This document shows, piece by piece, positions 33,235 through 42,512 of a DNA stretch of 64,000 bases. The notes beneath the pieces are model-generated. The model was not told the DNA's origin and made no database searches. It was given only the letters and a program-made list of their open reading frames with translations. Source of the stretch: Clostridia bacterium (GTDB lineage: Bacteria; Bacillota; Clostridia; Lachnospirales; Bianqueaceae); the NCBI GenBank assembly GCA_900764045.1, contig CAAFMN010000010.1:1-64000 (forward strand). Direction: 5' to 3'. The position numbers and the translations under genes were made by a program. How positions within the stretch are numbered: position 1 is the stretch's first letter; every line of letters starts with the position of its first letter.

Positions 33235-34443
33235 TTAAAAATAATCTGAAATATACGGTGTTTGCTGCTCGATCGCGTCTTCCAGCATATCGATCGTCTC
33301 CCCGCTTGCCTGTATTCTTCCGATTTTCGCGAGATAATCCGGACGCTTGTACCCCAGCAGCATCGTTGTCATCGTCTGGATATTGATTTTGTCCGTGCAT
33401 GGTTCAGAGATCTTCATCGCCTCTCCTTTTCCGTCCTTGGAGATCTTCAGTAAAAAGGAACCCTGATTGCATTCCATAATCGGATCTGTCATGGAGAAGC
33501 GCCATTCACGGTCCGTCCCGTCTGCCTTGAACGGATAATCCGCGATAAACGCTGTGAAATCCACAATTCTTCCCATATAATAAGGGGATATTACTTCTTT
33601 TATACTGGCATCCTCCAACAAAAAAGCCAAGGGTTCATCTGTATAGGTGTTCCCCTCCACCTTATCGATCATGGAAAAATGCGCGGAAACAAAATTCCAC
33701 AAGCCGGTACGGGCTTCTTCATCATTAAATATCATGTCCTTAATGTAGAACACATCATTCTCAATCCAATAAATCAGATATCCATCCGGTTCATCACTTT
33801 CATTATAATAAATCGCCGCCATGATATCGTCATTGTCCCAGAGCCAGTACTCATTCCACGCCAGTTCATCCCGGATAATCGCCCCATGCGTATGCGCCGC
33901 GTATCTGGCATAAGTCTTTTTCAATTCTTCACTGTCGATTTTCACCCGGCGCACGCTTCCGGCGACCTGCCGGCTTTTAGGAAGCTGATAATCCTTGATC
34001 TCATAGGAGATTTTATCGGAGATCAACTCCCATCCCTTTCTCCGATAATATGGGATCGAGTATGGATATAAATAGCTGATATACTGACCTTTTTCCCGCA
34101 TGTTTTTTAGGACCTGCTCCAACAGCTTGTGCATCAGGCCCATATTGGAGTACTCCGGATAGGTTCCCACCCCGGTAAGTCCCCCCATCGCATACTGTTT
34201 GCCGAAGACCTGAATCCGCATTGGGTAAACCGCTACCTGCGAAACAAGCATATCGCCGTCAAACCACCCAAGCACATCCGCTTTTTCCATCGTGGGATAT
34301 TTGGCGCGGATGATTTCTTTTTCCTGCCATCCGATCGAACTCAGCTCATGTTCTGTCACCTGAAATACATATCGCAGCAGGGCATTGTACTGTTCCATGT
34401 ACTCACCGCTGACTGGCCGCATCTTCAAGTTTTTCTTGTTCAT
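33235..34443 (-). CDS. Eis-like GNAT N-acetyltransferase
   Basis: This 402-residue protein has the tandem GNAT plus SCP2-like architecture of the Eis family. The N-terminal acetyl-CoA site is MGGLTGVGTYPEYSNMGLMHKLLEQVL near 86-112 (V.T.PEYR..G pattern), followed by SYLYPYSIPYYRRKGWELIS near 123. The C-terminal region (EWRFSMTDPIMECNQGSFLLKI) is the sterol-carrier-like domain. The family acetylates aminoglycosides or polyamines in some species; the substrate here is unknown. The gene stands alone, with a terminator of the upstream M18 gene separating the two. Confidence 0.85.
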   Translation of the reverse strand: MNKKNLKMRPVSGEYMEQYNALLRYVFQVTEHELSSIGWQEKEIIRAKYPTMEKADVLGWFDGDMLVSQVAVYPMRIQVFGKQYAMGGLTGVGTYPEYSNMGLMHKLLEQVLKNMREKGQYISYLYPYSIPYYRRKGWELISDKISYEIKDYQLPKSRQVAGSVRRVKIDSEELKKTYARYAAHTHGAIIRDELAWNEYWLWDNDDIMAAIYYNESDEPDGYLIYWIENDVFYIKDMIFNDEEARTGLWNFVSAHFSMIDKVEGNTYTDEPLAFLLEDASIKEVISPYYMGRIVDFTAFIADYPFKADGTDREWRFSMTDPIMECNQGSFLLKISKDGKGEAMKISEPCTDKINIQTMTTMLLGYKRPDYLAKIGRIQASGETIDMLEDAIEQQTPYISDYF

Positions 34444-34484
34444 ACGAATCTCCTCGTTCTCTATACTCTGGACCAGGCAGAAAA

Positions 34485-34512
34485 TCTGACGGGTGTCAGA
34501 CTTCCCGTCAGA
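34485..34512 (-). terminator. Terminator of the M18 aminopeptidase gene
   Basis: The stem TCTGACGGG / CCCGTCAGA (34485-34493 / 34504-34512) lies 21 bp after the stop and is followed by ATTTTCT on the minus strand. Confidence 0.7.
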
Positions 34513-34532
34513 TCATCATTCTGTATCGTCTC

Positions 34533-35912
34533 TTATAAATTATTCAAAAAGACCTTATATGCCCGGTAAGCTTCATAGATATCCGCCTTGGAAGCGATCT
34601 CAAAGGGCGCATGCATGCTATGCAGCGGAATTCCCATGTCGATAACATCCATCGCAAGCTGTGCCGGGATATAGGCGATCGTTCCGCCGCCGCCCTGATC
34701 CACCTTGCCCAGCTCTCCCAGCTGGAACGCGATGTTCTCCTGATCAAACAGATGGCGCAGCTGCGCAATGTACTCCGCGGAAGCGTCATTGGAACCACTC
34801 TTGCCACGGGAACCTGTATACTTGAAGAATGCCGGTCCCATTCCGAAGAACGGGGTGTTATTCTTTTCGCTGACACTCGGGAAATTCGGATCAAAAGCCG
34901 CAGATACGTCGGAAGACAGCATCTTGGAAGCCGCCATGGCACGGCGCAGCTTCAGATCGGAATATTCTCCCGTCAGCTCCATCACTTCCGCCATCACATT
35001 CTCAAAGAAGCGGGAATGCATACCTGTCGCGCCTACGCTTCCAATCTCTTCCTTATCGGTCAGAACTGTGACCAGCGTACGGTCCGCTTCCGGACAATCC
35101 ATCATAGCCATAAAGGAAGTATAGGCACAGATTCTGTCATCATGACCATAACCCAGGATCATGCTCCGATCCAGACCATAATCTCTTGCCGCTCCTGCCG
35201 GAACAATCTCCAGCTCGGAGGACAGAAAATCGTCTTCCTCCATTCCGTACTTTTCCTTCAAAAGCGCCAGTACATGCTTTTTCACCGCTTCGCTGTCGGC
35301 TTCTTTCTCCGGAATACTGCCGACGCAGACATTTAGGTCCTCACCGGTAAAGGCCTCTCCCATCGGCTTGACTGCCTGATCCTTACCCAAATGCGGCAGG
35401 ATATCAGAGATTCCCAGCACCGGATCCGTCGGCTCCTCTCCCAGTACGACCTTCTCCACCGTACCGTCTTTCTTGGCTACAACGCCGTGCAATGCCAGCG
35501 GCAGCGCAACCCACTGGAATTTTTTGATTCCGCCGTAATAATGCGTCTTCAGCATAGCCAATCCGGAATCTTCATACAGCGGATTGGGCTTCAGATCCAG
35601 TCTCGGAGAATCAATATGCGCTCCCAGAATATTCACACCCTGCTCTATCGGCTTCTTGCCGACCTGCACCAGCACCAGCATCTTGCCGCGATTAGAAGCA
35701 TATACCTTATCGCCTGCCTTCAGCGCCGTGCCTGCTGCTGTCAGCTGATCCAGATCCTGATAACCGTACTTCTCCGCGCGGGCAATCATATCCGCGACGC
35801 ATTCTCTTTCCGTCTTGCAGTGAGACAGATGCTCCTTATAACCCTCACAGAAAACATCCAGCTCCGCTCTCTGTTCCTGCGTATAGGTCTCCCACAAAGT
35901 CTTCTTTCCCAT
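34533..35912 (-). CDS. M18-family aminopeptidase
   Basis: This 459-residue cytosolic zinc aminopeptidase of family M18 releases N-terminal, often acidic, residues. Metal-site motifs are ILGAHIDSPRLDLKPNPL near 94 (His and Asp), VLTDKEEIGSVGATG near 281 (catalytic and ligand Glu), and GIPLHSMHAPFEIASK near 425 (His ligand). Length is typical. The gene is 29 bp after galK on the same strand and ends at a terminator. Confidence 0.93.
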   Translation of the reverse strand: MGKKTLWETYTQEQRAELDVFCEGYKEHLSHCKTERECVADMIARAEKYGYQDLDQLTAAGTALKAGDKVYASNRGKMLVLVQVGKKPIEQGVNILGAHIDSPRLDLKPNPLYEDSGLAMLKTHYYGGIKKFQWVALPLALHGVVAKKDGTVEKVVLGEEPTDPVLGISDILPHLGKDQAVKPMGEAFTGEDLNVCVGSIPEKEADSEAVKKHVLALLKEKYGMEEDDFLSSELEIVPAGAARDYGLDRSMILGYGHDDRICAYTSFMAMMDCPEADRTLVTVLTDKEEIGSVGATGMHSRFFENVMAEVMELTGEYSDLKLRRAMAASKMLSSDVSAAFDPNFPSVSEKNNTPFFGMGPAFFKYTGSRGKSGSNDASAEYIAQLRHLFDQENIAFQLGELGKVDQGGGGTIAYIPAQLAMDVIDMGIPLHSMHAPFEIASKADIYEAYRAYKVFLNNL

Positions 35913-35941
35913 CTCTTACTCCTCCTCTTTTTCTAATGTTT

Positions 35942-37105
35942 TTATGACAGCCTCTCCGGTCCATCACCGACCGAAACGACATAAAAATCCGCCGCGTAGC
36001 CGATCCGTTCCTGATAAGCCTTGCCTACATTTTGTATAAAGGCGTCCACAAAATCCGTCTGCACCAGGCTGACGGTACACCCGCCAAATCCCGCGCCGGT
36101 CATTCGGGAGCCGATTACACCCGGCTGCTTCCACGCGGTTTCTGCCAACGTATCCAGCTCAATCCCGGTAACCTCATAATCATCCCGAAGGGAAACATGC
36201 GACGCGTTCATCAGTTCGCCGAATCTCGTCAGATTTCCGCTTTGCAGTGCAGATACCGCCTCGATCGTGCGCTGGTTCTCCGTAACCGCATGACGCGCAC
36301 GACGTCTCTGAACCGGATTATCGATCTGGTCGGCCAGAGCCTCAAACTCCTCTGTCGTGAGCTGCCCTAAACTCTCCAGCGGACGCACCTTCTGAAGCTG
36401 CGCCAGCGCTGCTTCACACTCTGAGCGCCTCTCATTATATTTGGAATCCGCCAGTCCTCGCTTCTTGTTGCTACATGCGATCACCAACCGTACCCCCTCC
36501 ATCTGAATCGGTACATATTGGTACTCCAGCACTGCCGTATCCAGGAAGATCGCGTGGTCCTTCTTGCCCATCGCTATGGCAAACTGATCCATGATTCCGC
36601 AATTTACGCCATTAAACTGATTCTCCGCCTTCTGCGCGAGAAGCGCCAGATCTACGCCGGACATCTCCCATCCATACTGATCCAGTAAGATCTTGCCGGT
36701 CAACACTTCGATTGACGCGGAAGAGGACAGTCCGGAACCATTCGGGATATTCCCCCAATAGACGATATCCAGCCCATGTGTCAGATGCTTTCCCTGCTGC
36801 GCAAAAGCCCAGACAATCCCTTTCGGATAATTGCACCAGTTATCTTCCGCACGGTACACCATCTCGCCCAGTGGAATCTCACGCACACCCTGCTGCGCAA
36901 AATTGGCAGAATACAAGCGCAGACTTTTCCGATCATTCGGTCTTACCGCCGCATAGGTCCCAATCGTAAGCGCGCACGGAAAAACATGGCCGCCGTTATA
37001 ATCCGTATGCTCGCCGATCAGATTGACACGGCCCGGCGCGAAATAACAGCTTACTCCTTCATGATCGCCAAAAACTCCTGCAAACTCCTGCAAAAGCTTT
37101 TCCAT
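35942..37105 (-). CDS. galK: Galactokinase
   Basis: This 387-residue GHMP-family kinase phosphorylates galactose at C1, the entry step of the Leloir pathway. The galactokinase signature PGRVNLIGEHTDYNGG lies near residues 24-39, the ATP loop GSGLSSSASIEVL near 123, and the C-terminal GSRMTGAGFGGCTVSL near 330. The start is set at ATG 37105, which follows GGGAGGAG; a longer frame starts upstream without such a site. galE and galT are not in the window. Confidence 0.95.
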   Translation of the reverse strand: MEKLLQEFAGVFGDHEGVSCYFAPGRVNLIGEHTDYNGGHVFPCALTIGTYAAVRPNDRKSLRLYSANFAQQGVREIPLGEMVYRAEDNWCNYPKGIVWAFAQQGKHLTHGLDIVYWGNIPNGSGLSSSASIEVLTGKILLDQYGWEMSGVDLALLAQKAENQFNGVNCGIMDQFAIAMGKKDHAIFLDTAVLEYQYVPIQMEGVRLVIACSNKKRGLADSKYNERRSECEAALAQLQKVRPLESLGQLTTEEFEALADQIDNPVQRRRARHAVTENQRTIEAVSALQSGNLTRFGELMNASHVSLRDDYEVTGIELDTLAETAWKQPGVIGSRMTGAGFGGCTVSLVQTDFVDAFIQNVGKAYQERIGYAADFYVVSVGDGPERLS

Positions 37106-37156
37106 TCCCTGCTCCTCCCAAAATCGTTTTATTTTACCCCTATTATACACTATTTC

Positions 37157-38761
37157 CTATGCTTCCGCAAGGCGGGTCACATCTTTTTTTGCTTCATCCG
37201 CCGGCTTCTGAACATAAATCCTTGGGAATACAAGCTCCGCCTTAAACAGATCGCCATCCACACTGATCTGCAGGGTTCCTTTTTGAAGTTGGGTCAGACT
37301 CTGCGCAATGGACAGCCCCAATCCGCTTCCCTCTGTCGTTCTGCTTGCGTCCCCTCGCACAAACCGATGCAGCAGTTCTTCACTCGATACATTCAGCGGA
37401 TACTTGGAAATATTGCGCAGGATGATCCGGACTTCCTTTTTCTCCGGCTTCATGGTCACATAGAACCTGGTTCCAGGCATCGCGTATTTACAGGTATTGC
37501 TCATCATATTGTCCAACACCCGCCACAAAAGCCTTCCATCCGCCAGAATATACGCCTCCTGATCGATTCCGTCCATCACCGTCTCCAGCTGGCTGGCCCG
37601 TAGGCGCTCATCATACTCGCCTACCGCCTGCTCCAGCATCATGCCCACCTCAGTCGGCACAGCATTGACCGGCAGATTGCCGGTGGACGCTTTGGAGGCT
37701 TCTACCAGATCCTCTGTTAGCTTCTTCAATCTAGCGGACTGTCGGTCCAGCACTTCCAGGTACTCTCTGGCCGCCTCATTCGGAAGCTCCTCCTTTTTCA
37801 GCAAATCCACATAGTTGATGATGGATGTCAGCGGCGTCTTGATATCGTGAGACACATTGGTAATCAGTTCCGTCTTAAAGCGTTCACTCTTCATCTTCTG
37901 TTCTACCGCCTTGGCAATCCCCTGACCGATATTATTCAGATTATCACCATGCTGCTTAAGAGCGCCGAACATCTTTGACGTATCAATCTGATACTGCAAA
38001 TTGCCTCTTGCGATTTCTTCTCCCGCTTCCTGAAGCTTCTGCATCTGATACATGGCAAAAACAGCCGCTACAAAGATAACAGCTCCCTCCAACAACACCA
38101 TCAGGAACCATATACTCCGGTTCAGGTCGATCATGATCACAATCATCTGCTGCAGCCACAACGCCAGAAGTATAAGAACTCCCTTCCACACTGCCGGAAT
38201 ACAATAAAACAGCCGATGGAACAAGCGTAAAACTCTCCATACCAGCGTATTCTTCCAGAAGGTGTGTGTCTTGCAGCGGGTCGCGACGCTCATGGTCAGA
38301 AGCAGTGCGCACAGGACCAGCAAAATATAGCCCATTGCCCCCAGCGTCAGATCCATCGGTATAGAACCAACTGACAATATCGAGTTCAAAATGATCCATA
38401 ACCCAATAAACGCGATTCCTTCCCCTGCCAGAAAGATCTCCAGGGGAATCCGGTCCACCGTATTGCATCTTGGCCGATCTGTACCGGCATGGTGCCCTGC
38501 CGCGCACAACAAATAGATCCAAAACAGGATGACCAGAACAATGCTTACCAAAAATCCGATAATGATCACATAACGATAATCATACAATGTCATCAGCGGA
38601 ACGCTGCCCTGCGCAAAGACTTCATTCCAATCCGCATTGTACAATTCAAGTCTGGCGGCCAGATATGTAAAAATTCCACAAGCAAGCAGAACACAGCAGG
38701 ATAGGACAAATAAAACGATTCCTATCACCTTGGCCGTAAAACTTTGCGTTAATTTTTTCAT
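37157..38761 (-). CDS. Sensor histidine kinase, membrane-bound
   Basis: This 534-residue kinase has about six N-terminal hydrophobic segments (first VIGIVLFVLSCCVLLACGIF), a linker, and a C-terminal kinase core. The H-box is NVSHDIKTPLTSIINYV near 316, the N-box DNMMSNTCKYAM near 429, and the G-box TEGSGLGLSIAQSL near 482. The short C-terminal tail extends past the ATPase domain. The gene overlaps its response regulator by four bases. The signal is unknown; the upstream GDPD gene in the same unit hints at envelope or phospholipid homeostasis. Confidence 0.92.
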   Translation of the reverse strand: MKKLTQSFTAKVIGIVLFVLSCCVLLACGIFTYLAARLELYNADWNEVFAQGSVPLMTLYDYRYVIIIGFLVSIVLVILFWIYLLCAAGHHAGTDRPRCNTVDRIPLEIFLAGEGIAFIGLWIILNSILSVGSIPMDLTLGAMGYILLVLCALLLTMSVATRCKTHTFWKNTLVWRVLRLFHRLFYCIPAVWKGVLILLALWLQQMIVIMIDLNRSIWFLMVLLEGAVIFVAAVFAMYQMQKLQEAGEEIARGNLQYQIDTSKMFGALKQHGDNLNNIGQGIAKAVEQKMKSERFKTELITNVSHDIKTPLTSIINYVDLLKKEELPNEAAREYLEVLDRQSARLKKLTEDLVEASKASTGNLPVNAVPTEVGMMLEQAVGEYDERLRASQLETVMDGIDQEAYILADGRLLWRVLDNMMSNTCKYAMPGTRFYVTMKPEKKEVRIILRNISKYPLNVSSEELLHRFVRGDASRTTEGSGLGLSIAQSLTQLQKGTLQISVDGDLFKAELVFPRIYVQKPADEAKKDVTRLAEA

Positions 38762-39459
38762 GTATGACTGCTTCCTTCCATTTTATATCCCTGCCCCCAT
38801 ACAACCTTCAGGTACCGCGGCTCTGCCGGATTGATCTCCAGCTTCTCTCTCAGATGCCGAATATGCACCGCAACGGTATTTTCCGCGCCGAAGGGCGTGT
38901 CCTTCCAGACTCTGGAATAGATCTCGCGGGGAGAAAATACCTGTCCCGGATGCTCCATCAAAAATTTTAGAATATCATATTCCCTGGGCGTCAGATTGAC
39001 CGGCACTCCGCCAAGCGTGACCTGTTTAGACTTATCATCCATGACAATCGCGCCAATCACGAGCTTGTTCTCCTGTACACTCCCGCCGCCCAGCTGCATA
39101 TACCTTCGCAGCTGAGAACGCACCCTTGCCAGAAGCTCCACCGGATTGAACGGTTTGGTCACATAATCATCCGCGCCTACATTCAACCCCAAAACCTTGT
39201 CCGTATCTTCACTTTTTGCTGTCAGCAATATGACCGGAACATTGGACGTCTGCCGCATCTGCGCCATCGCCGCGATTCCGTCCATGACGGGCATCATGAT
39301 GTCCATCAGCACCAGATGAATCTCATGCTGCGCCAGTACCTCCAACGCTTCCCACCCATTATAAGCGGCAAATACACAATACCCTTCTGCTTCCAGATAA
39401 ATCCGCAGCGCGTTGACGATATCCTTTTCATCGTCACACACCAAAATATTATATACCAC
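38758..39459 (-). CDS. OmpR-family response regulator
   Basis: This 233-residue regulator has a receiver domain with the phosphoacceptor D53 (LVLMDIMMPVMDG), the acidic pocket CDDEKD near 8 and the conserved Lys of YVTKPFNP near 103. A winged-helix DNA-binding domain follows (LTPREYDILKFLMEHPGQVFSPREIYSRVWKDTPFGAENTVAVHIRHLREKLE). It is coupled by overlap to the downstream kinase and starts 12 bp after the GDPD gene. Its tail matches the VanR-like group in Clostridia, which is not enough to predict its targets. Confidence 0.93.
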   Translation of the reverse strand: MVYNILVCDDEKDIVNALRIYLEAEGYCVFAAYNGWEALEVLAQHEIHLVLMDIMMPVMDGIAAMAQMRQTSNVPVILLTAKSEDTDKVLGLNVGADDYVTKPFNPVELLARVRSQLRRYMQLGGGSVQENKLVIGAIVMDDKSKQVTLGGVPVNLTPREYDILKFLMEHPGQVFSPREIYSRVWKDTPFGAENTVAVHIRHLREKLEINPAEPRYLKVVWGQGYKMEGSSHT

Positions 39460-39471
39460 AGTTTTCCCTCC

Positions 39472-41307
39472 CTATTTCATATCCCCTAATACTGCCTGTA
39501 CGGCTCTGTAGATCAGTCGGTTGTCAATCGGCGAGGATAACGCGTAATCTACCCAATACGCTTCATCCGTGATGATACAGTCGATCGGCAAGCCCAGCAG
39601 TCGTTTCAGTTCTTTTTCTTTATTCACTGTCCATACATAGAGCGGTTTGCCCATCGAACGAAGCGTAACCGCCAACCGCTTGGTCACGAAAGAAACTTCC
39701 ACGCTATAGCTGTCCGCATCCTCCAATGTGTATAGTTTCCCATAGGCAATAAATGTGATAAGCTGTGTCGCGATCCTGGAATCAGCGGCTTTTATTCTCT
39801 GCAGGATCTCATAATTCATCGACGCGATGATGCACCGTTCTTCCAGGCCCCGTTCCAGAATCATCGATACGACCTGCTCCTCCAGGCCCTCCTGCCGTCC
39901 CGCGTTTTTCAGTTCAATCACCAGCTTAAAATCCGCCACATACTCAATATAATCCAGAACCTCTTCCAACGTGGAGATATGTGTCCCTGCCCATTCCTCT
40001 CCGCAATAGGACCCTACATCGTATTCCATCGCTTCTTCATACGTCACATCCCATACTTTACGGTTCACTCCGGCAACCCGCTTAAAATTATCGTCATGCA
40101 GTAAAATCAGCGTTCCATCCTTTAACTGACGCACATCGATCTCCGCGGATGTCACCGTGTGGTCCTCCACAAGCCTCTGCAGCGAGATCAGCGTGTTTTC
40201 CGGCATCCCGTTCACTGTTCCGCGGTGTGCGCAAACTGCCGTCTCCCCATAGGTAATTCCTGCGCCCACCATATAAACACAGCTGCTGAAGACGATTCCG
40301 AGAGCTGCCATCCGCTGCCAGAATGCTCTTCTGGTCAGCGGCAGCTTTCCCTGGGGCTGCTCCATCTGAATTTCGGGTTCTCTTTTGTTCCGGATATAGT
40401 ACCAAGCAGCCGAAATCCACGCGTAGGAAGCCACAACGCTGACCCCTTCCGACAAAACCGCTTTCCCATGTCCTACAATATCATACCAGCTCCAGAAGGT
40501 CTTAACCTCCTGCTGTTTTTCCCACAACAAACGGATTCCTACAGCAGAGCACAGCATCACCAGGAAATATATTACATATCCTATAGCCGCCAGCAATACT
40601 CTCCATTCCACCGAAACCAAAGCAATCCGGATTGTACGTCCCTTGGTCAGGATGATGCTCTCCCGGCTGGCCCCGGCAAAATTTTTCTCTCGGATCGTAT
40701 ACTCATGCAAACAGAAAATCCATCGATAGCAGATCAGAATACATAGTCCAACCAGGACACCATACAGGATCTTCAGGCTCCCCTTGGACAACAGATAATC
40801 GGATACAAATCCCGGCACCTTCATAATACTCAACATACTGGAGCCAAAGGTCAGATCCGTCAGCGGGATGATAAACGCCACAAAGAGCAGCATACATATA
40901 TTCTTGGGCTGACAGATACGCATTGTCTGCCTCCAGGATCGCTCCCAGAGAATCCGCAGCGTAACCTTCTCCTGCTTTTGCGCCGCGTCAAAATAATGAA
41001 TGATCATCGTCAGTTCAATAAACTCAAAGAATACGACAACCGCTCCCAGCAACAACAGCACAGGTATACACCAGGGTCTTTGAATCAGTGTCAGAATCCC
41101 GTACTGACTTAACACCTTGAGTCCGCCCAATTCTATTTCCCATTGCAAAACATTTTTTAGCAGCGGTATCACAATCGCGAGCATACAGAGTCTATATATG
41201 AATTCAAAAAGAAACAGTGTCTGCCAGTCCCAACGCAGCAGCCGGTATACCATTGAAAATACTGTCCGGGCGTCCCGAAGCAGTTTACACAGAAGATTCC
41301 TGATCAC
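39472..41307 (-). CDS. Glycerophosphodiester phosphodiesterase with N-terminal membrane domain
   Basis: This protein of about 611 residues combines roughly eight N-terminal hydrophobic segments (GPDPase membrane domain) with a C-terminal GDPD catalytic barrel. Catalytic motifs are AVCAHRGTVNGMPENTL (His-Arg and Glu), AEIDVRQLKDG (Glu and Asp) and LILLHDDNFKRV (His). It hydrolyses glycerophosphodiesters or lipoteichoic-acid-type glycerophosphate linkages outside the membrane. The start is set at GTG 41307, seven bases after AGGAGG. It lies 12 bp before a two-component system, probably in one operon. Confidence 0.9.
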   Translation of the reverse strand: MIRNLLCKLLRDARTVFSMVYRLLRWDWQTLFLFEFIYRLCMLAIVIPLLKNVLQWEIELGGLKVLSQYGILTLIQRPWCIPVLLLLGAVVVFFEFIELTMIIHYFDAAQKQEKVTLRILWERSWRQTMRICQPKNICMLLFVAFIIPLTDLTFGSSMLSIMKVPGFVSDYLLSKGSLKILYGVLVGLCILICYRWIFCLHEYTIREKNFAGASRESIILTKGRTIRIALVSVEWRVLLAAIGYVIYFLVMLCSAVGIRLLWEKQQEVKTFWSWYDIVGHGKAVLSEGVSVVASYAWISAAWYYIRNKREPEIQMEQPQGKLPLTRRAFWQRMAALGIVFSSCVYMVGAGITYGETAVCAHRGTVNGMPENTLISLQRLVEDHTVTSAEIDVRQLKDGTLILLHDDNFKRVAGVNRKVWDVTYEEAMEYDVGSYCGEEWAGTHISTLEEVLDYIEYVADFKLVIELKNAGRQEGLEEQVVSMILERGLEERCIIASMNYEILQRIKAADSRIATQLITFIAYGKLYTLEDADSYSVEVSFVTKRLAVTLRSMGKPLYVWTVNKEKELKRLLGLPIDCIITDEAYWVDYALSSPIDNRLIYRAVQAVLGDMK

Positions 41308-41411
41308 GGGCCCGCCTCCTTTTTCTACTTTGATTCCATTGTAGACCAAATAACAGGGATTGTCAATGAAGAGACTTCTTATAAAACCTTTAATTTCCCT
41401 TTAAGATTCTC

Positions 41412-41440
41412 TTCCATTATGCCCTGTTTTTTGTTATAAT
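41412..41440 (+). promoter_or_regulatory. Promoter of the alpha/beta hydrolase gene
   Basis: -35 TTCCAT at 41412-41417 (weak), 17-bp spacer, -10 TATAAT at 41435-41440. Confidence 0.5.
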
Positions 41441-41468
41441 GTCCTTACTGTATATAGGAGGGGTTCTT

Positions 41469-42512
41469 ATGCTGATTGTGCTGATCCTGCTTTTTCTTCT
41501 CGCGCTTGCGGCCCTTGCGCTCTTTATCGCGGCGCGTCTCATTTTGAACAAGATCTTTGGATCCCGCTGTGAGGGAAATCCGAATATCACCTATTTTCAA
41601 AGTTCCGACTTTCCCGGTCTGCGCCGCTGTGCGGTTTCTTTCCCCTCGAACCGTGGTCAGACCCTGCGCGGCTATATCTACTCTATGGATCGTCCCTCTT
41701 ACCGTGGGGTTATCATTTTCGTTCACGGAATGGGCGGCGGCCATACCGCTTACATGACCGAAATCCACACCCTGGCTCGGGCAGGCTACCTCGTATTGGG
41801 CTATGATAATACCGGAACCATGCTTTCCGACGGTGCGGATCTGGGCGGCTTTCCCCAGGCTTTTCTGGATCTGCAGGGCGCCGTCTCCTTTATCCGCAAC
41901 GCTTCTCAGTATCGTACTTTCCCGTTGTTTCTGGTAGGTCATTCCTGGGGCGCGTATACGGTCTGCAATTTTCCTCACCTGAAGGAGCATGTTGACGGTG
42001 TAATCGCAATGTCTCCATTCGATTCCATTCCAAATCAGCTCGTGTATCTTCTGCAGTCTCAAACCGGAAAAAAGCTGACTTTCTTAAAGCCCTTTTTCAG
42101 TCTTTGCCTGCTTCTGGATTATAAAGGCGCTGCTCTGTACCGTCCCTCTTATTCTCTTCAGAAAATCACCTGTCCGGTTCTCTTGCTGCACGGCGACCAG
42201 GATCCTATGGTTCCCCTGTCACTGAGCCCCATTGCCTTCCGCAGTTCCTTTGAATCGGATCCCCGGATCCAGATACAGATTTGCCCCGGCAGAATGCATA
42301 ATGTCTATGCCAGTGCCGAGGCAGAAGAATACCTGAATACGGTTTTCAGCGGCTATGCCGCGTTGGAAAAGCAATATAACGGTCATGTCCCGGAGGATCT
42401 CCGCCAGGACTACTGGAACAAAGTGGACTTCCGCCGTATGACCCAGGAAGATCCCGCAGTTATTTCTTTGATTCTTGATTTTCTTGAGCAGTGCTTACCG
42501 CTGGAAAAATAA
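41469..42512 (+). CDS. Alpha/beta hydrolase, membrane-anchored
   Basis: This 347-residue protein has an N-terminal hydrophobic segment (MLIVLILLFLLALAALALFIAA) and an alpha/beta hydrolase domain. The oxyanion-hole strand is IIFVHGMGGGH near 82, the nucleophile elbow is LVGHSWGA near 158, an acid lies in LLHGDQDPMVP near 237, and the catalytic His is probably in PGRMHNVY near 276. The start is ATG 41469 with AGGAGGGG upstream. Its 3' end overlaps the convergent histidine kinase gene by 53 bp. Substrate unknown; related proteins are annotated as lysophospholipase or S9-like hydrolases. Confidence 0.85.
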   Translation: MLIVLILLFLLALAALALFIAARLILNKIFGSRCEGNPNITYFQSSDFPGLRRCAVSFPSNRGQTLRGYIYSMDRPSYRGVIIFVHGMGGGHTAYMTEIHTLARAGYLVLGYDNTGTMLSDGADLGGFPQAFLDLQGAVSFIRNASQYRTFPLFLVGHSWGAYTVCNFPHLKEHVDGVIAMSPFDSIPNQLVYLLQSQTGKKLTFLKPFFSLCLLLDYKGAALYRPSYSLQKITCPVLLLHGDQDPMVPLSLSPIAFRSSFESDPRIQIQICPGRMHNVYASAEAEEYLNTVFSGYAALEKQYNGHVPEDLRQDYWNKVDFRRMTQEDPAVISLILDFLEQCLPLEK

